A stretch of 64,000 nt of DNA, taken from contig JADCGQ010000030.1 in assembly GCA_020248945.1 (NCBI GenBank), positions 62,001 to 126,000 on the forward strand, written 5' to 3'. Of the stretch, positions 36,948-45,676 are shown piece after piece; the stretch's first letter is position 1; each line of letters starts with the position of its first letter. The DNA is from Rubrivivax sp. (GTDB lineage: Bacteria > Pseudomonadota > Gammaproteobacteria > Burkholderiales > Burkholderiaceae_C). The notes beneath the pieces are model-generated. The model saw only the letters and a list, made by a program, of their open reading frames with translations, made no database searches and was not told where the DNA came from. The translations under genes and the position numbers were made by a program.

Positions 36948-38045
36948 ATGGTATTCGATTCGACTGTGCGCAAGGAGCTGGCCCGGGGCTTCGGCGCCAC
37001 GCTGGTCGTCATCCTGACCATCGTGCTCACCAACGCCCTGATCCGCTCGGTGGGCCAGGCCGCCAGCGGTGCGGTGGCACCGCAGGACGTGGTGCTGCTG
37101 CTGGGCTACGTCACGCTCGGGCAGTTGCCGATGCTGCTGGCGCTGTCGCTCTTCGTGGCGGTGGTGGTGGCGCTGTCGCGCATGTACCGCGAGAGCGAGA
37201 TGATCATCTGGTTCGCCAGTGGCGTGGGCATCGGCCGCTTCGTGCGCCCGGTGCTGCGCACGGCCTGGCCGGTGATCACGGTCGTGGCGGTGCTGGTGTT
37301 CGTCGTCTGGCCCTGGGGCAATCGGGCGAGCCTGGAACTGCGCGAGCGCTACCAGCAGCGCGGCGATCTCTCGCGCGTCACGCCGGGGGTGTTCCAGACT
37401 TCGTCCGATGGCAGCCGGGTGTTCTTCGTCGAGCGCGAAAGCCTGGACGGCGTGAACGCCCGCAACGTGTTCATCCTCACGCGCAGCGGCGAGACCGAGT
37501 CGGTGACGACGGCCCGCGCCGGCCGACTCGAAACCGAAGGGGCCGACCGCTACCTGGTGCTCGAACGCGGCCAGCGCAACAGCGCCGACCTGGCCAGCGG
37601 CGACCGCGTGCAGGCCAGCTTCCAGCGCTACCGCATCCTGGCCGGTGAGCGCGCGGCGCGCGCCAGCGACAGCCGTGCGCCGCGCACCGTGAGCACCGCC
37701 GACCTGCTCGCCAACCCGACGGCGCGCCACCAGGGCGAGCTGGCCTGGCGCGTGGGCCTCGTGCTGGGTGCTGCCAACCTGCTGCTGCTGGGCATTGCGC
37801 TGGCCGCCTCGCAGCCACGGCGGGCGAGCAACTGGAACCTGCTGTTCGCCTTGCTGGCCTTCGTCGTGTACTACAACCTCATCAACCTGACCCAGGCCTG
37901 GGTGGCGAGCGGCCGGCTCGGTCTGGGCGCGGCGCTGGTGGCGCTGCACGGTGGCGTCTTCGGCCTGGCCTTGCTGCTGCTGTGGTGGCGCGATCACGCC
38001 GCCGTGACGCACTGGCCGGTGCCGACGCGGCGCCGCAGCGCCTGA
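36948..38045 (+). CDS. lptF: LPS export ABC transporter permease LptF
   Basis: 365-residue permease of LptB2FG, which extracts LPS from the inner membrane. Three N-terminal spans (starting MVFDSTVRKELARG), a periplasmic beta-jellyroll (about 130-260: GVFQTSSDGSRVFFVE) and three C-terminal spans. 20 bp before lptG. Confidence 0.94.
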   Translation: MVFDSTVRKELARGFGATLVVILTIVLTNALIRSVGQAASGAVAPQDVVLLLGYVTLGQLPMLLALSLFVAVVVALSRMYRESEMIIWFASGVGIGRFVRPVLRTAWPVITVVAVLVFVVWPWGNRASLELRERYQQRGDLSRVTPGVFQTSSDGSRVFFVERESLDGVNARNVFILTRSGETESVTTARAGRLETEGADRYLVLERGQRNSADLASGDRVQASFQRYRILAGERAARASDSRAPRTVSTADLLANPTARHQGELAWRVGLVLGAANLLLLGIALAASQPRRASNWNLLFALLAFVVYYNLINLTQAWVASGRLGLGAALVALHGGVFGLALLLLWWRDHAAVTHWPVPTRRRSA

Positions 38046-38065
38046 GCCGCCGAGCCTGCCCGCCG

Positions 38066-39178
38066 ATGAAGACGGTCCGCGCCCTGCTCTACCGCGACAT
38101 CGCGGCGTCGGTGTTCTTCGTCGCGCTGGCTTTCCTGTCGCTGTTCTACTTCGTCGACTTCGTCGACGAGCTCGAAGGCGTCGGCCAGCGCGGGCGTACC
38201 ACCTGGCACGCCGCGCTCGCGGCGCTGCTCGAACTGCCCGGGCACCTGTACGAGCTGGCGCCCATCGCGGTGCTGATCGGCACCATCTACTCGCTGGCCC
38301 GGCTGGCGCAGTCGTCGGAGTTCACCATCCTGCGCACCGGCGGCCTGGGGCCCGGCCGTGCGCTGCGCCTGCTGGCCCTGCTCGGCCTGGCGTTCGGCAT
38401 GGCCACCTTCGTGATCGGCGACTACGTCGCACCGGCGGCCGAAGAGCAAGGCGTGCAGTTGAAGGCGCGCTTCGCGGGCGCCCTGTCCATCGGCGGCGCC
38501 GGCGCCTGGCTGAAAGAGCGCCGCGACGACAACGGCGCCGAGCGCAGCTTCTCGGTCAACGTCACCGGCACCGGCCCGGGTGGCACGCTGCTCGGTGTGC
38601 GCATCTTCGAGTTCGACCGCGACGGCGCGCTCGTCTCGCGCATCGCCGCGCCGCAGGCCCGCGTGGGCGGCGACAGCACCTGGACGCTCAGCGACGCCGA
38701 GCTGACGCGCTGGCCCGCCGCGCGCGATGGCGCGCGCCCCGCCGTGGAGATCACGCGCCACGACACGCTGGACTGGCCGAGCACGCTCGACGCCCGCGTC
38801 GTGGCGGCCGCCGTGCTGCCGGTGGGCACGATGACGACGCTGGAGCTGTGGCGCTACAGCGAGCACCTGTCCGACCAGGAGCAGGCCAGCCAGAGCCACC
38901 GCATCCGCTTCTGGCGCAAGGCGCTGTACCCGCTGTCCTGCCTGGTGATGGTGGCGCTGGCCCTGCCCTTTGCCTACCTGCACGCGCGGGCCGGGAGCGT
39001 CAGCTTCAAGGTCTTCGGCGGCATCATGCTGGGCATCAGCTTCGTGCTGCTGAACAATCTGTCGGGCCACGTCGGCAACCTGCAGGGCTGGACGCCCTGG
39101 GTGGCGGCCGCGGCACCGAGTGCGCTTTATCTGCTGCTGTCGATGGCCGCGTTCACGTGGCTCGTGCGCTACCGCTGA
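38066..39178 (+). CDS. lptG: LPS export ABC transporter permease LptG
   Basis: 370-residue partner of LptF with the same 3 + beta-jellyroll + 3 layout. MKTVRALLYRDIAASVFFVA, ELAPIAVLIGTIYSLARLAQ and the C-terminal FKVFGGIMLGISFVLLNNL are family patterns. Cotranscribed with lptF. Confidence 0.94.
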   Translation: MKTVRALLYRDIAASVFFVALAFLSLFYFVDFVDELEGVGQRGRTTWHAALAALLELPGHLYELAPIAVLIGTIYSLARLAQSSEFTILRTGGLGPGRALRLLALLGLAFGMATFVIGDYVAPAAEEQGVQLKARFAGALSIGGAGAWLKERRDDNGAERSFSVNVTGTGPGGTLLGVRIFEFDRDGALVSRIAAPQARVGGDSTWTLSDAELTRWPAARDGARPAVEITRHDTLDWPSTLDARVVAAAVLPVGTMTTLELWRYSEHLSDQEQASQSHRIRFWRKALYPLSCLVMVALALPFAYLHARAGSVSFKVFGGIMLGISFVLLNNLSGHVGNLQGWTPWVAAAAPSALYLLLSMAAFTWLVRYR

Positions 39179-39188
39179 CTCCTGCCCC

Positions 39189-39584
39189 ATGAACTCTGGC
39201 CTCATCCTCTTCGCCCACGGCGCTCGCGATCCGCGCTGGGCCGCCCCTTTCGAGGCGGTGGCCGAGGCCGTGCGCGCCGCGCGCCCGGGCCTGCCGGTGC
39301 GGCTGGCCTTCCTCGAGTTCATGGCGCCCACGCTGCCGGCCGCCGGCGCCGAACTGGCCGCCGCGGGCTGCAACCGCATCACCGTGCTGCCGATGTTCCT
39401 GGGCGCCGGCGGCCATGTGCGGAAAGACTTGCCGCTGCTGCTGGACGAACTGCGCCAGGCGCACCCGGGCCTGGGCGTGACGCTGCAGCCGGCCATCGGC
39501 GAGATCGACAGCGTCGTCGCCGCCATGGCGCAGGCTGCGCTGGCGCAACTGGGCAACGAACCCACGGCGGAGCCGGCGCGATGA
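39189..39584 (+). CDS. cbiX: CbiX-type sirohydrochlorin chelatase, short form
   Basis: 131 residues, one chelatase domain. GLILFAHGARDPRW carries the active-site histidine, and LPMFLGAGGHVRKDLP the second. In this setting it likely inserts iron (or cobalt) into sirohydrochlorin for sirohaem of sulfite reductase, matching its four-base overlap with cysB. It starts 10 bp after lptG, so read-through from lptFG is likely. Confidence 0.85.
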   Translation: MNSGLILFAHGARDPRWAAPFEAVAEAVRAARPGLPVRLAFLEFMAPTLPAAGAELAAAGCNRITVLPMFLGAGGHVRKDLPLLLDELRQAHPGLGVTLQPAIGEIDSVVAAMAQAALAQLGNEPTAEPAR

Positions 39585-40525
39585 ACCTGCACCAGTTCCG
39601 CTTCGTACAGGAAGCGGTGCGCCGCAACCTCAACCTCACCGAAACCGCCAAGGCACTGCACACCTCGCAGCCCGGCATCAGCAAGGCCATCATCGAGCTC
39701 GAAGAGGAGCTCGGCGTCGAGATCTTCGCGCGCCACGGCAAGCGCATCCGCCGCGTCACCGAGCCGGGGCTGCAGGTGCTGCGCTCCATCGACGTGATCC
39801 TGCGCGAGGTGAGCAACCTCAAGCGCATCGGCGAGGAGTTCTCCAAGCAGGACGCCGGCACGCTGTCCATCGCCACCACCCACACGCAGGCGCGCTACTT
39901 CCTGCCCGGCCCGGTGGCCGAGCTGCGGCGGCGCTTCCCCAAGGTGCAGGTGCAACTGCACCAGGGCATGCCCGAGCAGGTGGCGCGCATGCTGCTCGAC
40001 GACGTCGCCGAGATCGGTATCGCCACCGAGGCGCTGGCCACCCACGAGGGCCTCGTGACGCTGCCCTGCTACGAGTGGCAACACGTGCTCGTGGTGCCGT
40101 CGACACACCCGCTGGCCGCCGTGGAGCGGCCCACGCTCGAGCAGCTGGCAGCCGAGCCGCTGGTGCTGTACCACCCCACCGTGACCGGCCGCACGCGCAT
40201 CGACCAGGCCTTCGCTCGCGCGCATCTCAGCCCGCGCGTGGCGCTGGAGGCCATCGACTCCGACGTCATCATCACCTACGTGCGCCTGGGCCTGGGCATC
40301 GGCATCGTGGCCGAGAGCGCGATGGCAGCCGAGCCCCCCGGCAGCGACCTCGTCGCCCGGCCGCTGGGCCACCTGATCGGCAGCAACATCACCCGCGTGG
40401 CCTTCAAGCGCGGCGCCTGGCTGCGGCGCTACGTCGTGGCGTTCGCCGAGATGCTGTCGCCGCGGCTGTCGCCGGCGCTCATCGGGCGCGCAATGCAGGG
40501 CGACGGTACCGACTTCTCCCTGTAG
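39581..40525 (+). CDS. cysB: LysR-type regulator CysB
   Basis: 314 residues. N-terminal winged helix MNLHQFRFVQEAVRRNLNLT and TAKALHTSQPGISKAIIELE are distinctive for CysB/Cbl. The effector domain includes STTHTQAR-type ATTHTQARYFLP, the sulfate/O-acetylserine pocket region. It activates sulfate assimilation genes. The start overlaps the cbiX stop. Confidence 0.92.
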   Translation: MNLHQFRFVQEAVRRNLNLTETAKALHTSQPGISKAIIELEEELGVEIFARHGKRIRRVTEPGLQVLRSIDVILREVSNLKRIGEEFSKQDAGTLSIATTHTQARYFLPGPVAELRRRFPKVQVQLHQGMPEQVARMLLDDVAEIGIATEALATHEGLVTLPCYEWQHVLVVPSTHPLAAVERPTLEQLAAEPLVLYHPTVTGRTRIDQAFARAHLSPRVALEAIDSDVIITYVRLGLGIGIVAESAMAAEPPGSDLVARPLGHLIGSNITRVAFKRGAWLRRYVVAFAEMLSPRLSPALIGRAMQGDGTDFSL

Positions 40526-40534
40526 AACCTTCCC

Positions 40535-41701
40535 ATGCAAGCACTCGCCGTCCGCACACCCGCCCTCACCAGCCGCCTGCCGCAGGTGGGCACCACCATC
40601 TTCACGTTGATGTCGGCGCTGGCCACCCAGCACGGCGCCGTGAACCTGGGCCAGGGCTTCCCCGATTTCGACTGCGACCCGGCCCTGCTCGATGCCGTGC
40701 AGGGCGCCATGCGCGAAGGCCTGAACCAGTACCCGCCGATGACCGGCGTGCCGCTGCTGCGCCAGCGCGTGGCCGACAAGATCGAGGCGCTCTACGGCCA
40801 CCGCTACGACGCCGACAACGAGATCACCATCACCGCCGGCGCCACGCAGGCCATCCTGACGGCCATCCTGGCCGTCGTGCACCCGGGCGACGAGGTCATC
40901 GTGCTCGAGCCCTGCTACGACAGCTACGCGCCCAACATCGAGCTCGCCGGCGGCCGTGTCGTGCGCGTGCCGCTGCTGCCCGGCAGCTTCAGGCCCGACT
41001 TCGCGCGCATCGCCGCGGCCCTGTCGCCGCGCACGCGCCTCATCATCGTCAACAGCCCGCACAACCCCAGCGCCACCGTATGGACGCAGGGCGAATGGCA
41101 GCAACTGGCCACGTTGCTGGCGCCCACCGAGGTGCTGCTGATCAGCGACGAGGTCTACGAGCACATGGTGTTCGATGGCCAGCCGCACATCAGCGCCAGC
41201 AGCGTGCCGGCGCTGGCGTCGCGCGCCTTCGTGGTGTCGAGCTTCGGCAAGACCTTTCACGTCACCGGCTGGAAGGTGGGCACCGTGGCCGCGCCCGCGC
41301 CCTTGTCGGCCGAGTTCCGCAAGGTGCACCAGTTCAATGTGTTCACGGTGAACACGCCGGTGCAGCACGGCCTGGCGCGCTACCTGGCCGACCCCGCGCC
41401 CTACCGCGGGCTGCCGGCCTTCTACCAGCGCAAGCGCGATCTCTTCCGCGCCGGCCTGGCGGCCTCGCGCCTGAAGCTGCTGCCCAGCGAAGGCAGCTAC
41501 TTCCAGCTCGTCGACTACTCGGCCGTGAGCGAACTCGACGAGCAGGCCTTCTGCCGCTGGCTCACCACCGAGATCGGCGTGGCGGCGATCCCGCTGTCGG
41601 TGTTCTACGAGGGCGGCTTCGAGCAGAAGCTGGCGCGCCTGTGCTTTGCCAAGAAGGACGAGACGCTGCAGCGCGCACTCGAGCGGCTCGCGCGGCTCTG
41701 A
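40535..41701 (+). CDS. Methionine aminotransferase (PLP, class I/II)
   Basis: 388-residue fold-type I aminotransferase. NLGQGFPDFDCDP, NSPHNPSATVW, DEVYEHMVFDG, and the PLP lysine in SSFGKTFHVTGWKVG. These patterns match the YbdL/KAT group, which transaminates methionine and aromatic amino acids. It lies 9 bp after cysB, which suits a role in methionine salvage or sulfur metabolism. Confidence 0.85.
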   Translation: MQALAVRTPALTSRLPQVGTTIFTLMSALATQHGAVNLGQGFPDFDCDPALLDAVQGAMREGLNQYPPMTGVPLLRQRVADKIEALYGHRYDADNEITITAGATQAILTAILAVVHPGDEVIVLEPCYDSYAPNIELAGGRVVRVPLLPGSFRPDFARIAAALSPRTRLIIVNSPHNPSATVWTQGEWQQLATLLAPTEVLLISDEVYEHMVFDGQPHISASSVPALASRAFVVSSFGKTFHVTGWKVGTVAAPAPLSAEFRKVHQFNVFTVNTPVQHGLARYLADPAPYRGLPAFYQRKRDLFRAGLAASRLKLLPSEGSYFQLVDYSAVSELDEQAFCRWLTTEIGVAAIPLSVFYEGGFEQKLARLCFAKKDETLQRALERLARL

Positions 41702-41716
41702 GGCGGGGCAACGAGC

Positions 41717-43927
41717 CTAGGGCTGCCGCGGCGGCCGGGGCTTGTCGTCGAGCAGGTCGAAGATGCTGGTGCGGCGGTCGCCGCCGGCGAGGTCGAAGTC
41801 CAGCGGCGCCGTCGAGCGCGGGTCTTCGGGCGCCATCGTGTCCTTGAAGGCGTCGTGCTCCAGCCCCAGGAACGGCGCCGGGGAGGCGCTGCCGTCTTCG
41901 CTGCCGTCGCTTATGGGCAGCAGCAGGTCGACGCTGCCGGTGTCCACGGCCGCGCGGTCCAGCAGGTCGCGCGCCAGCGCGTAAAGGAACAGCACCTCGC
42001 GGTAGGCCGGCAGGTCGAAGAGCTCGCCGCGGCTCTTGCGGAACAGCAAGGCCTCGAGTTCGGCCATGGCGTCGAGCGGACGTGTCCACACCTGCTGCAG
42101 GCGCGGCAGCACGCCGGCGTAGTCTTCGAGCGAGCGGCCGCTGGTGAGGCCCACGCCCCACTCGGGCGCGTAGGCGTTGAAGCGGTGGTTGAAGCGCTGC
42201 CGCATGCGCTCGTAGGCCTCGTTGTCGCCCCGGCGGTGATGAATCTCGAGCAGCTTCAGGTACGGCAGAGGGCTGCCGCCGCCAGTGCTGCGCAGGTGCT
42301 CCACGAGCAGGTCGACGGCGGCCTCGTCCTGCCCGAGCACCATGAAGAACTCGGCCTGCTGCTCGAGGTCGAGCAGTTCCTCGATCGACACATCGCGCGG
42401 CATCGAGTCGGCACTGCGTCCGCCCGCCGGGTAGGCCTCGGTGCGCTGCATCGGCGCTTCGGGCTCCAACTCGGGGCGGAAGTTCGCGCTGGCGGATTCG
42501 CCGTCGGGCGTGTCGGGGCCGAGGCCGGGGAGAGTTTCGTCAGGCAGATCCGGCGGCAGGGTCGACGCGGCCGGTGGCCAGGCCACTGGCGGCGCCGGCG
42601 GCGGCCAGGCCGGGCTGACGCGGCTGCGCGAGGCGGCCGGCTTGGGCAGCGCCACGGTAGGCGGCACGGCAGCCGCATCGGTGCCCGGACTGGTGATGAT
42701 GGTGCTGCGGCCTTCGCGGCCCGTGCCCTGGCGCGTCACGAAGGGTGCCGGCGCGGTGGGCTCTCGCGGCACCAGGCTGTCCACCAGACCCATGGCCGCG
42801 GCCGAGGTCATGGGCCCGCCAGCGGCCATGCCGGCGGCCTCTTGCTGCCACTGCGAACGCTGCAGCGCCTGCACCCGACCGAGTCGCCAGGCCAGCCAGG
42901 CGGCCAGCGCGGCCAGCAGCAATGACGCCAGCACCAGCGGCGTTGTCCAGCGGCCGGAGGACTCGGCGTCGACGACACGCTGCCGCAGCAGCCCGATCAG
43001 ATCCTGCCCGGCCTTGGCCTCGCTGCGCAGCGTGGCCACCTCCTGCTCGAGCGCGGCGACGCGAAGCGCCGAGGCCGAGGCTGCCGACGCCGCGGCACGC
43101 GCCGCGCTGGCGGCTTCGGCGACGGCGGTCATCGCACGCGCCACGGCATCCGAGTCGCCCGCCGCACTGCCACCCGCGCGGGGAGTGGCATCGACGAAAT
43201 CGAGCCTCAGGCGGGGCGCCGTGTCGGAGGCCGCAGCAGCGGCCTGGGCCCGTGCAGCACGGGCCTCGCGCGCGGCCTGCTGGCGTGCCAGCCTTTGCTC
43301 TCGCTGCCGCGCTCGGCGCTCGTCGCGCACACGCTGCTGCTCTGGCGTGAGCACGGGTTGGGCGCGCGACACCGGGGTGGCGGCGGCCGTGGCCACGGCC
43401 ATCGGGGCGGCCTCGGCAGCGGGTGGGGCCGGCGCGGCCACGGCGGGCACGGCGGGCACGGCGGGCACGGCGGGCACGGGCGGCAGGTTGCCCGCAAACG
43501 ACGGCACCGGCGCAGCCGCCATGCCGGGAGGATCGGCCAGCACGACGTAGCTGCGCGAGATGCGGTTGCTGCAGCCCACCGACAACTGGACCGCGACCAC
43601 GGGCTCGTCGATGGCCGGCTGCGTCTGCACGCGAATGCGGGCGGTCTGCGCGCTGGTCATCTCGATCGAGGTGCGCACCAGGGGCGCCGGCAGGCGACGG
43701 TCGCCCACGGCCACTTCGGCGGACACGCACTCGGCGCTCAGGGTCTCGCCCGCATCGAGGCGCACCATCACGCCAAAGTTCAGCGGCTGGCCCAGCGTGG
43801 CCCCGGCATCACCGCTGCCCAGCCCGGCTGCCGTGGCGTGGCCGGCCCAGAGCAGGCCCAGCAGCACGAGCACCTGGCCCATGGCGGCGCCCGCGCTCAG
43901 TGCGAACGAAGGCCGGCGAAGTTGCAT
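41717..43927 (-). CDS. FimV-like membrane protein
   Basis: 736 residues. A signal sequence ends near HATAAG. The N-terminal beta domain (GQPLNFGVMVRLDAGE) matches the FimV periplasmic head. An Ala/Pro linker with PAV repeats follows, then a coiled coil (ALRVAALEQEVATLRSE), one membrane span (LVLASLLLAALAAWLAW), a long disordered cytoplasmic part, and a C-terminal TPR segment (SIEELLDLEQQAEFFMVLGQ). FimV proteins organise polar functions, type IV pili and type II secretion. No LysM motif is obvious. Confidence 0.8.
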   Translation of the reverse strand: MQLRRPSFALSAGAAMGQVLVLLGLLWAGHATAAGLGSGDAGATLGQPLNFGVMVRLDAGETLSAECVSAEVAVGDRRLPAPLVRTSIEMTSAQTARIRVQTQPAIDEPVVAVQLSVGCSNRISRSYVVLADPPGMAAAPVPSFAGNLPPVPAVPAVPAVPAVAAPAPPAAEAAPMAVATAAATPVSRAQPVLTPEQQRVRDERRARQREQRLARQQAAREARAARAQAAAAASDTAPRLRLDFVDATPRAGGSAAGDSDAVARAMTAVAEAASAARAAASAASASALRVAALEQEVATLRSEAKAGQDLIGLLRQRVVDAESSGRWTTPLVLASLLLAALAAWLAWRLGRVQALQRSQWQQEAAGMAAGGPMTSAAAMGLVDSLVPREPTAPAPFVTRQGTGREGRSTIITSPGTDAAAVPPTVALPKPAASRSRVSPAWPPPAPPVAWPPAASTLPPDLPDETLPGLGPDTPDGESASANFRPELEPEAPMQRTEAYPAGGRSADSMPRDVSIEELLDLEQQAEFFMVLGQDEAAVDLLVEHLRSTGGGSPLPYLKLLEIHHRRGDNEAYERMRQRFNHRFNAYAPEWGVGLTSGRSLEDYAGVLPRLQQVWTRPLDAMAELEALLFRKSRGELFDLPAYREVLFLYALARDLLDRAAVDTGSVDLLLPISDGSEDGSASPAPFLGLEHDAFKDTMAPEDPRSTAPLDFDLAGGDRRTSIFDLLDDKPRPPRQP
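43442..43477. repeat. Four 9-bp tandem repeats in the FimV-like gene
   Basis: GGCGGGCAC repeated four times in frame; on the minus strand it encodes a Pro-Ala-Val run in the periplasmic linker. Slippage would change linker length by three residues without a frameshift. Confidence 0.85.
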
Positions 43928-43951
43928 GCGGTGAGGCTTGTGTCGGGATCT

Positions 43952-43975
43952 TTCTGCTCGGTCACTCTAGCAGAA
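43952..43975. promoter_or_regulatory. Inverted repeat upstream of the FimV-like gene
   Basis: TTCTGCT-N10-AGCAGAA, 25 bp before the start of the FimV-like gene, within a 150-bp gap. Candidate operator or leader hairpin. Confidence 0.4.
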
Positions 43976-44077
43976 GGCCCGGGGCCGACACGGCCCGGAA
44001 CGGTCCGCGAAAGGCCGCTTGTCGTGGCGTCTGTCGTGACCTGCAGTGGCTTGATCGACACCCTGCGGCGCTGCTTG

Positions 44078-44866
44078 TCAGACGGCCCAGCCCGGATGCC
44101 GGCGCTCCAGCCGGCGCAGCAGCCCCGGCCAGGTGAGTTGCGCACCCAGGCCCCGCGTCACGGCGGCCGCCTGCTGGCGCGCGGTGGCGACGATGCCCGG
44201 GTCGATCGTCACCAGCTCGCCGCCGCCGGCCAGCGCCCGCACCTGGATGTTGCAGACGGTCTCGAACAGGTACATCGCCAGGAAGGCATCGGCCACCGTG
44301 CGGCCCACCGTGAGCAAGCCATGGTTGCGCAGCATCAGGTGGGTGTGGTGCCCGAGGTCGGCGACGAGGCGCGGCTTCTCGTCGTCACGCAGCGCCACGC
44401 CTTCGTAGGCGTGGTAGCCCAGCGACGAGAGCACGAAGATCGATTGCTGCGAGATCGGCAGCACGCCGTGCTTCTGCGCCGACACCGCCACGCCGTTGAG
44501 CGTGTGCGTGTGCAGCACGCAGCCCACATCATGGCGCGCCGCGTGCACGGCGCTGTGGATGACGAAGCCGGCCGGGTTGACGTCATGCGGCGTGTCATCG
44601 AGCTTCACGCCGTGGGCATCGACCTTCACCAGGCTCGAGGCCGTGATCTCCTCGAACATGAATCCGTAGGGATTGATGAGGAAGGCCCCTGTGGGCTCGC
44701 CGTGGGCGTCGTCGACACGCGCGCTGATGTGCGTGAAGACGAGGTCGTCCCAGCCGAACATCGCCACCAGCCGGTAGGCGGCGGCGAGGTCGCAGCGGAG
44801 CTTCCATTCGGTGTCGGGGATAGTGGTCGGGCGGGCGTTGGCAAGGGCGTCGGGGCTGATGCTCAT
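44078..44866 (-). CDS. Class II aldolase/adducin-family protein
   Basis: 262 residues. Zinc-site histidines in VLHTHTLNGVAV and LRNHGLLTVG, with DDLVFTHISARV and INPYGFMFEEITAS near the front. The family holds aldolases and decarboxylases acting on sugar phosphates or related acids; this subgroup (longer C-terminus, no known operon partner) has no fixed substrate. Start MSISPDAL is divergent from the CRP/FNR gene by 63 bp. Confidence 0.85.
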   Translation of the reverse strand: MSISPDALANARPTTIPDTEWKLRCDLAAAYRLVAMFGWDDLVFTHISARVDDAHGEPTGAFLINPYGFMFEEITASSLVKVDAHGVKLDDTPHDVNPAGFVIHSAVHAARHDVGCVLHTHTLNGVAVSAQKHGVLPISQQSIFVLSSLGYHAYEGVALRDDEKPRLVADLGHHTHLMLRNHGLLTVGRTVADAFLAMYLFETVCNIQVRALAGGGELVTIDPGIVATARQQAAAVTRGLGAQLTWPGLLRRLERRHPGWAV

Positions 44867-44909
44867 GAGGGGCTCCGTCAGCGGGGGAGGACAATGCATC
44901 GTCGACATC

Positions 44910-44925
44910 TGTCGCCTGCACGACA
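44910..44925. promoter_or_regulatory. CRP/FNR-type palindrome before the regulator gene
   Basis: TGTCG-N6-CGACA, with the half-site spacing of the CRP family (TGTGA-N6-TCACA). It ends 4 bp before the regulator start and lies 44 bp from the aldolase start, so it could serve autoregulation and divergent control. Confidence 0.5.
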
Positions 44926-44929
44926 AGCC

Positions 44930-45643
44930 ATGAATACCCCCGTCCTTACACTGGAAGAACAACACAACATCGACAGCGGCTCGTGGTTCAGCAAGCTTTC
45001 GGCTCCCTTGCGGGCAGACATCCTCGCGCGTTCGCAGCTGCGGCGCCTGGCCGACGGCGAGCCCCTGGCCACACGCGGCACACCGGCCGAAGAATGGTGC
45101 GGCGTGGCGCGCGGCGCGGTGCGCATCAGCTCGGTGTCGTTGTCGGGCAAGCAGGTCACGCTCACCTACGCCGAGCCGGGCACCTGGTTCGGCGACATCG
45201 CGCTCTTCGACGGCCTGCCCCGCACCCACGATGCCGACGTGCACGGCCCGACGACGCTGCTCACCGTGCGCAAGGCCGATTTCCGAGCGCTGCTGCAGCG
45301 CCACGTCGAGCTGTACGACGCGCTGCTGCGCCTGAACTGCCGCCGCCTGCGGCTGATGTTCGACAGCTTCGAAGACCTGAACACGCGGCCGCTGCAGGCG
45401 CGGCTGGCCAAGCAGATCCTGCTGCTGGCGCGCAGCTACGGCGTGCCGCACGGGCCCGATGGCGCCGAGGTGCGCATCGGCCTGGCCCTGGCACAGGAAG
45501 ACCTCGCGCAGCTGCTGGGCGCCTCGCGCCAGCGCGTCAACCAGGAGCTCAAGGGCTTCGAGCGCGAAGGCGCGGTGCGCGTCGAGCCGACACGCCTGGT
45601 GGTGCTGTCGCGCGAGAAGCTGCTGGCGGCTGCCGACCGATGA
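44930..45643 (+). CDS. CRP/FNR-family transcription regulator
   Basis: 237 residues. Beta-roll sensor (about 25-140: GTWFGDIALFDGLPRTHDADV) and a winged helix at the C-terminus (QEDLAQLLGASRQRVNQEL). No cysteine cluster for Fe-S. Start MNTPVLTLEE. It precedes the kinase/acyl-CoA dehydrogenase pair on the same strand (33-bp gap) and is the likely controller of that pair. Confidence 0.9.
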   Translation: MNTPVLTLEEQHNIDSGSWFSKLSAPLRADILARSQLRRLADGEPLATRGTPAEEWCGVARGAVRISSVSLSGKQVTLTYAEPGTWFGDIALFDGLPRTHDADVHGPTTLLTVRKADFRALLQRHVELYDALLRLNCRRLRLMFDSFEDLNTRPLQARLAKQILLLARSYGVPHGPDGAEVRIGLALAQEDLAQLLGASRQRVNQELKGFEREGAVRVEPTRLVVLSREKLLAAADR

Positions 45644-45676
45644 ACCCCGCATGACGAAGCCTGGAGCTCACTGACG

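Noticed and set aside
37994..41368. 1124-codon minus-strand frame across lptG, cbiX, cysB and the aminotransferase
   Set aside because: Antisense to four well-identified genes; His/Ala/Arg-rich sequence without domains.
43442..43477. CRISPR array
   Set aside because: Nine-bp units without spacers lie inside a coding sequence; no spacer-repeat array or cas gene occurs in the window.
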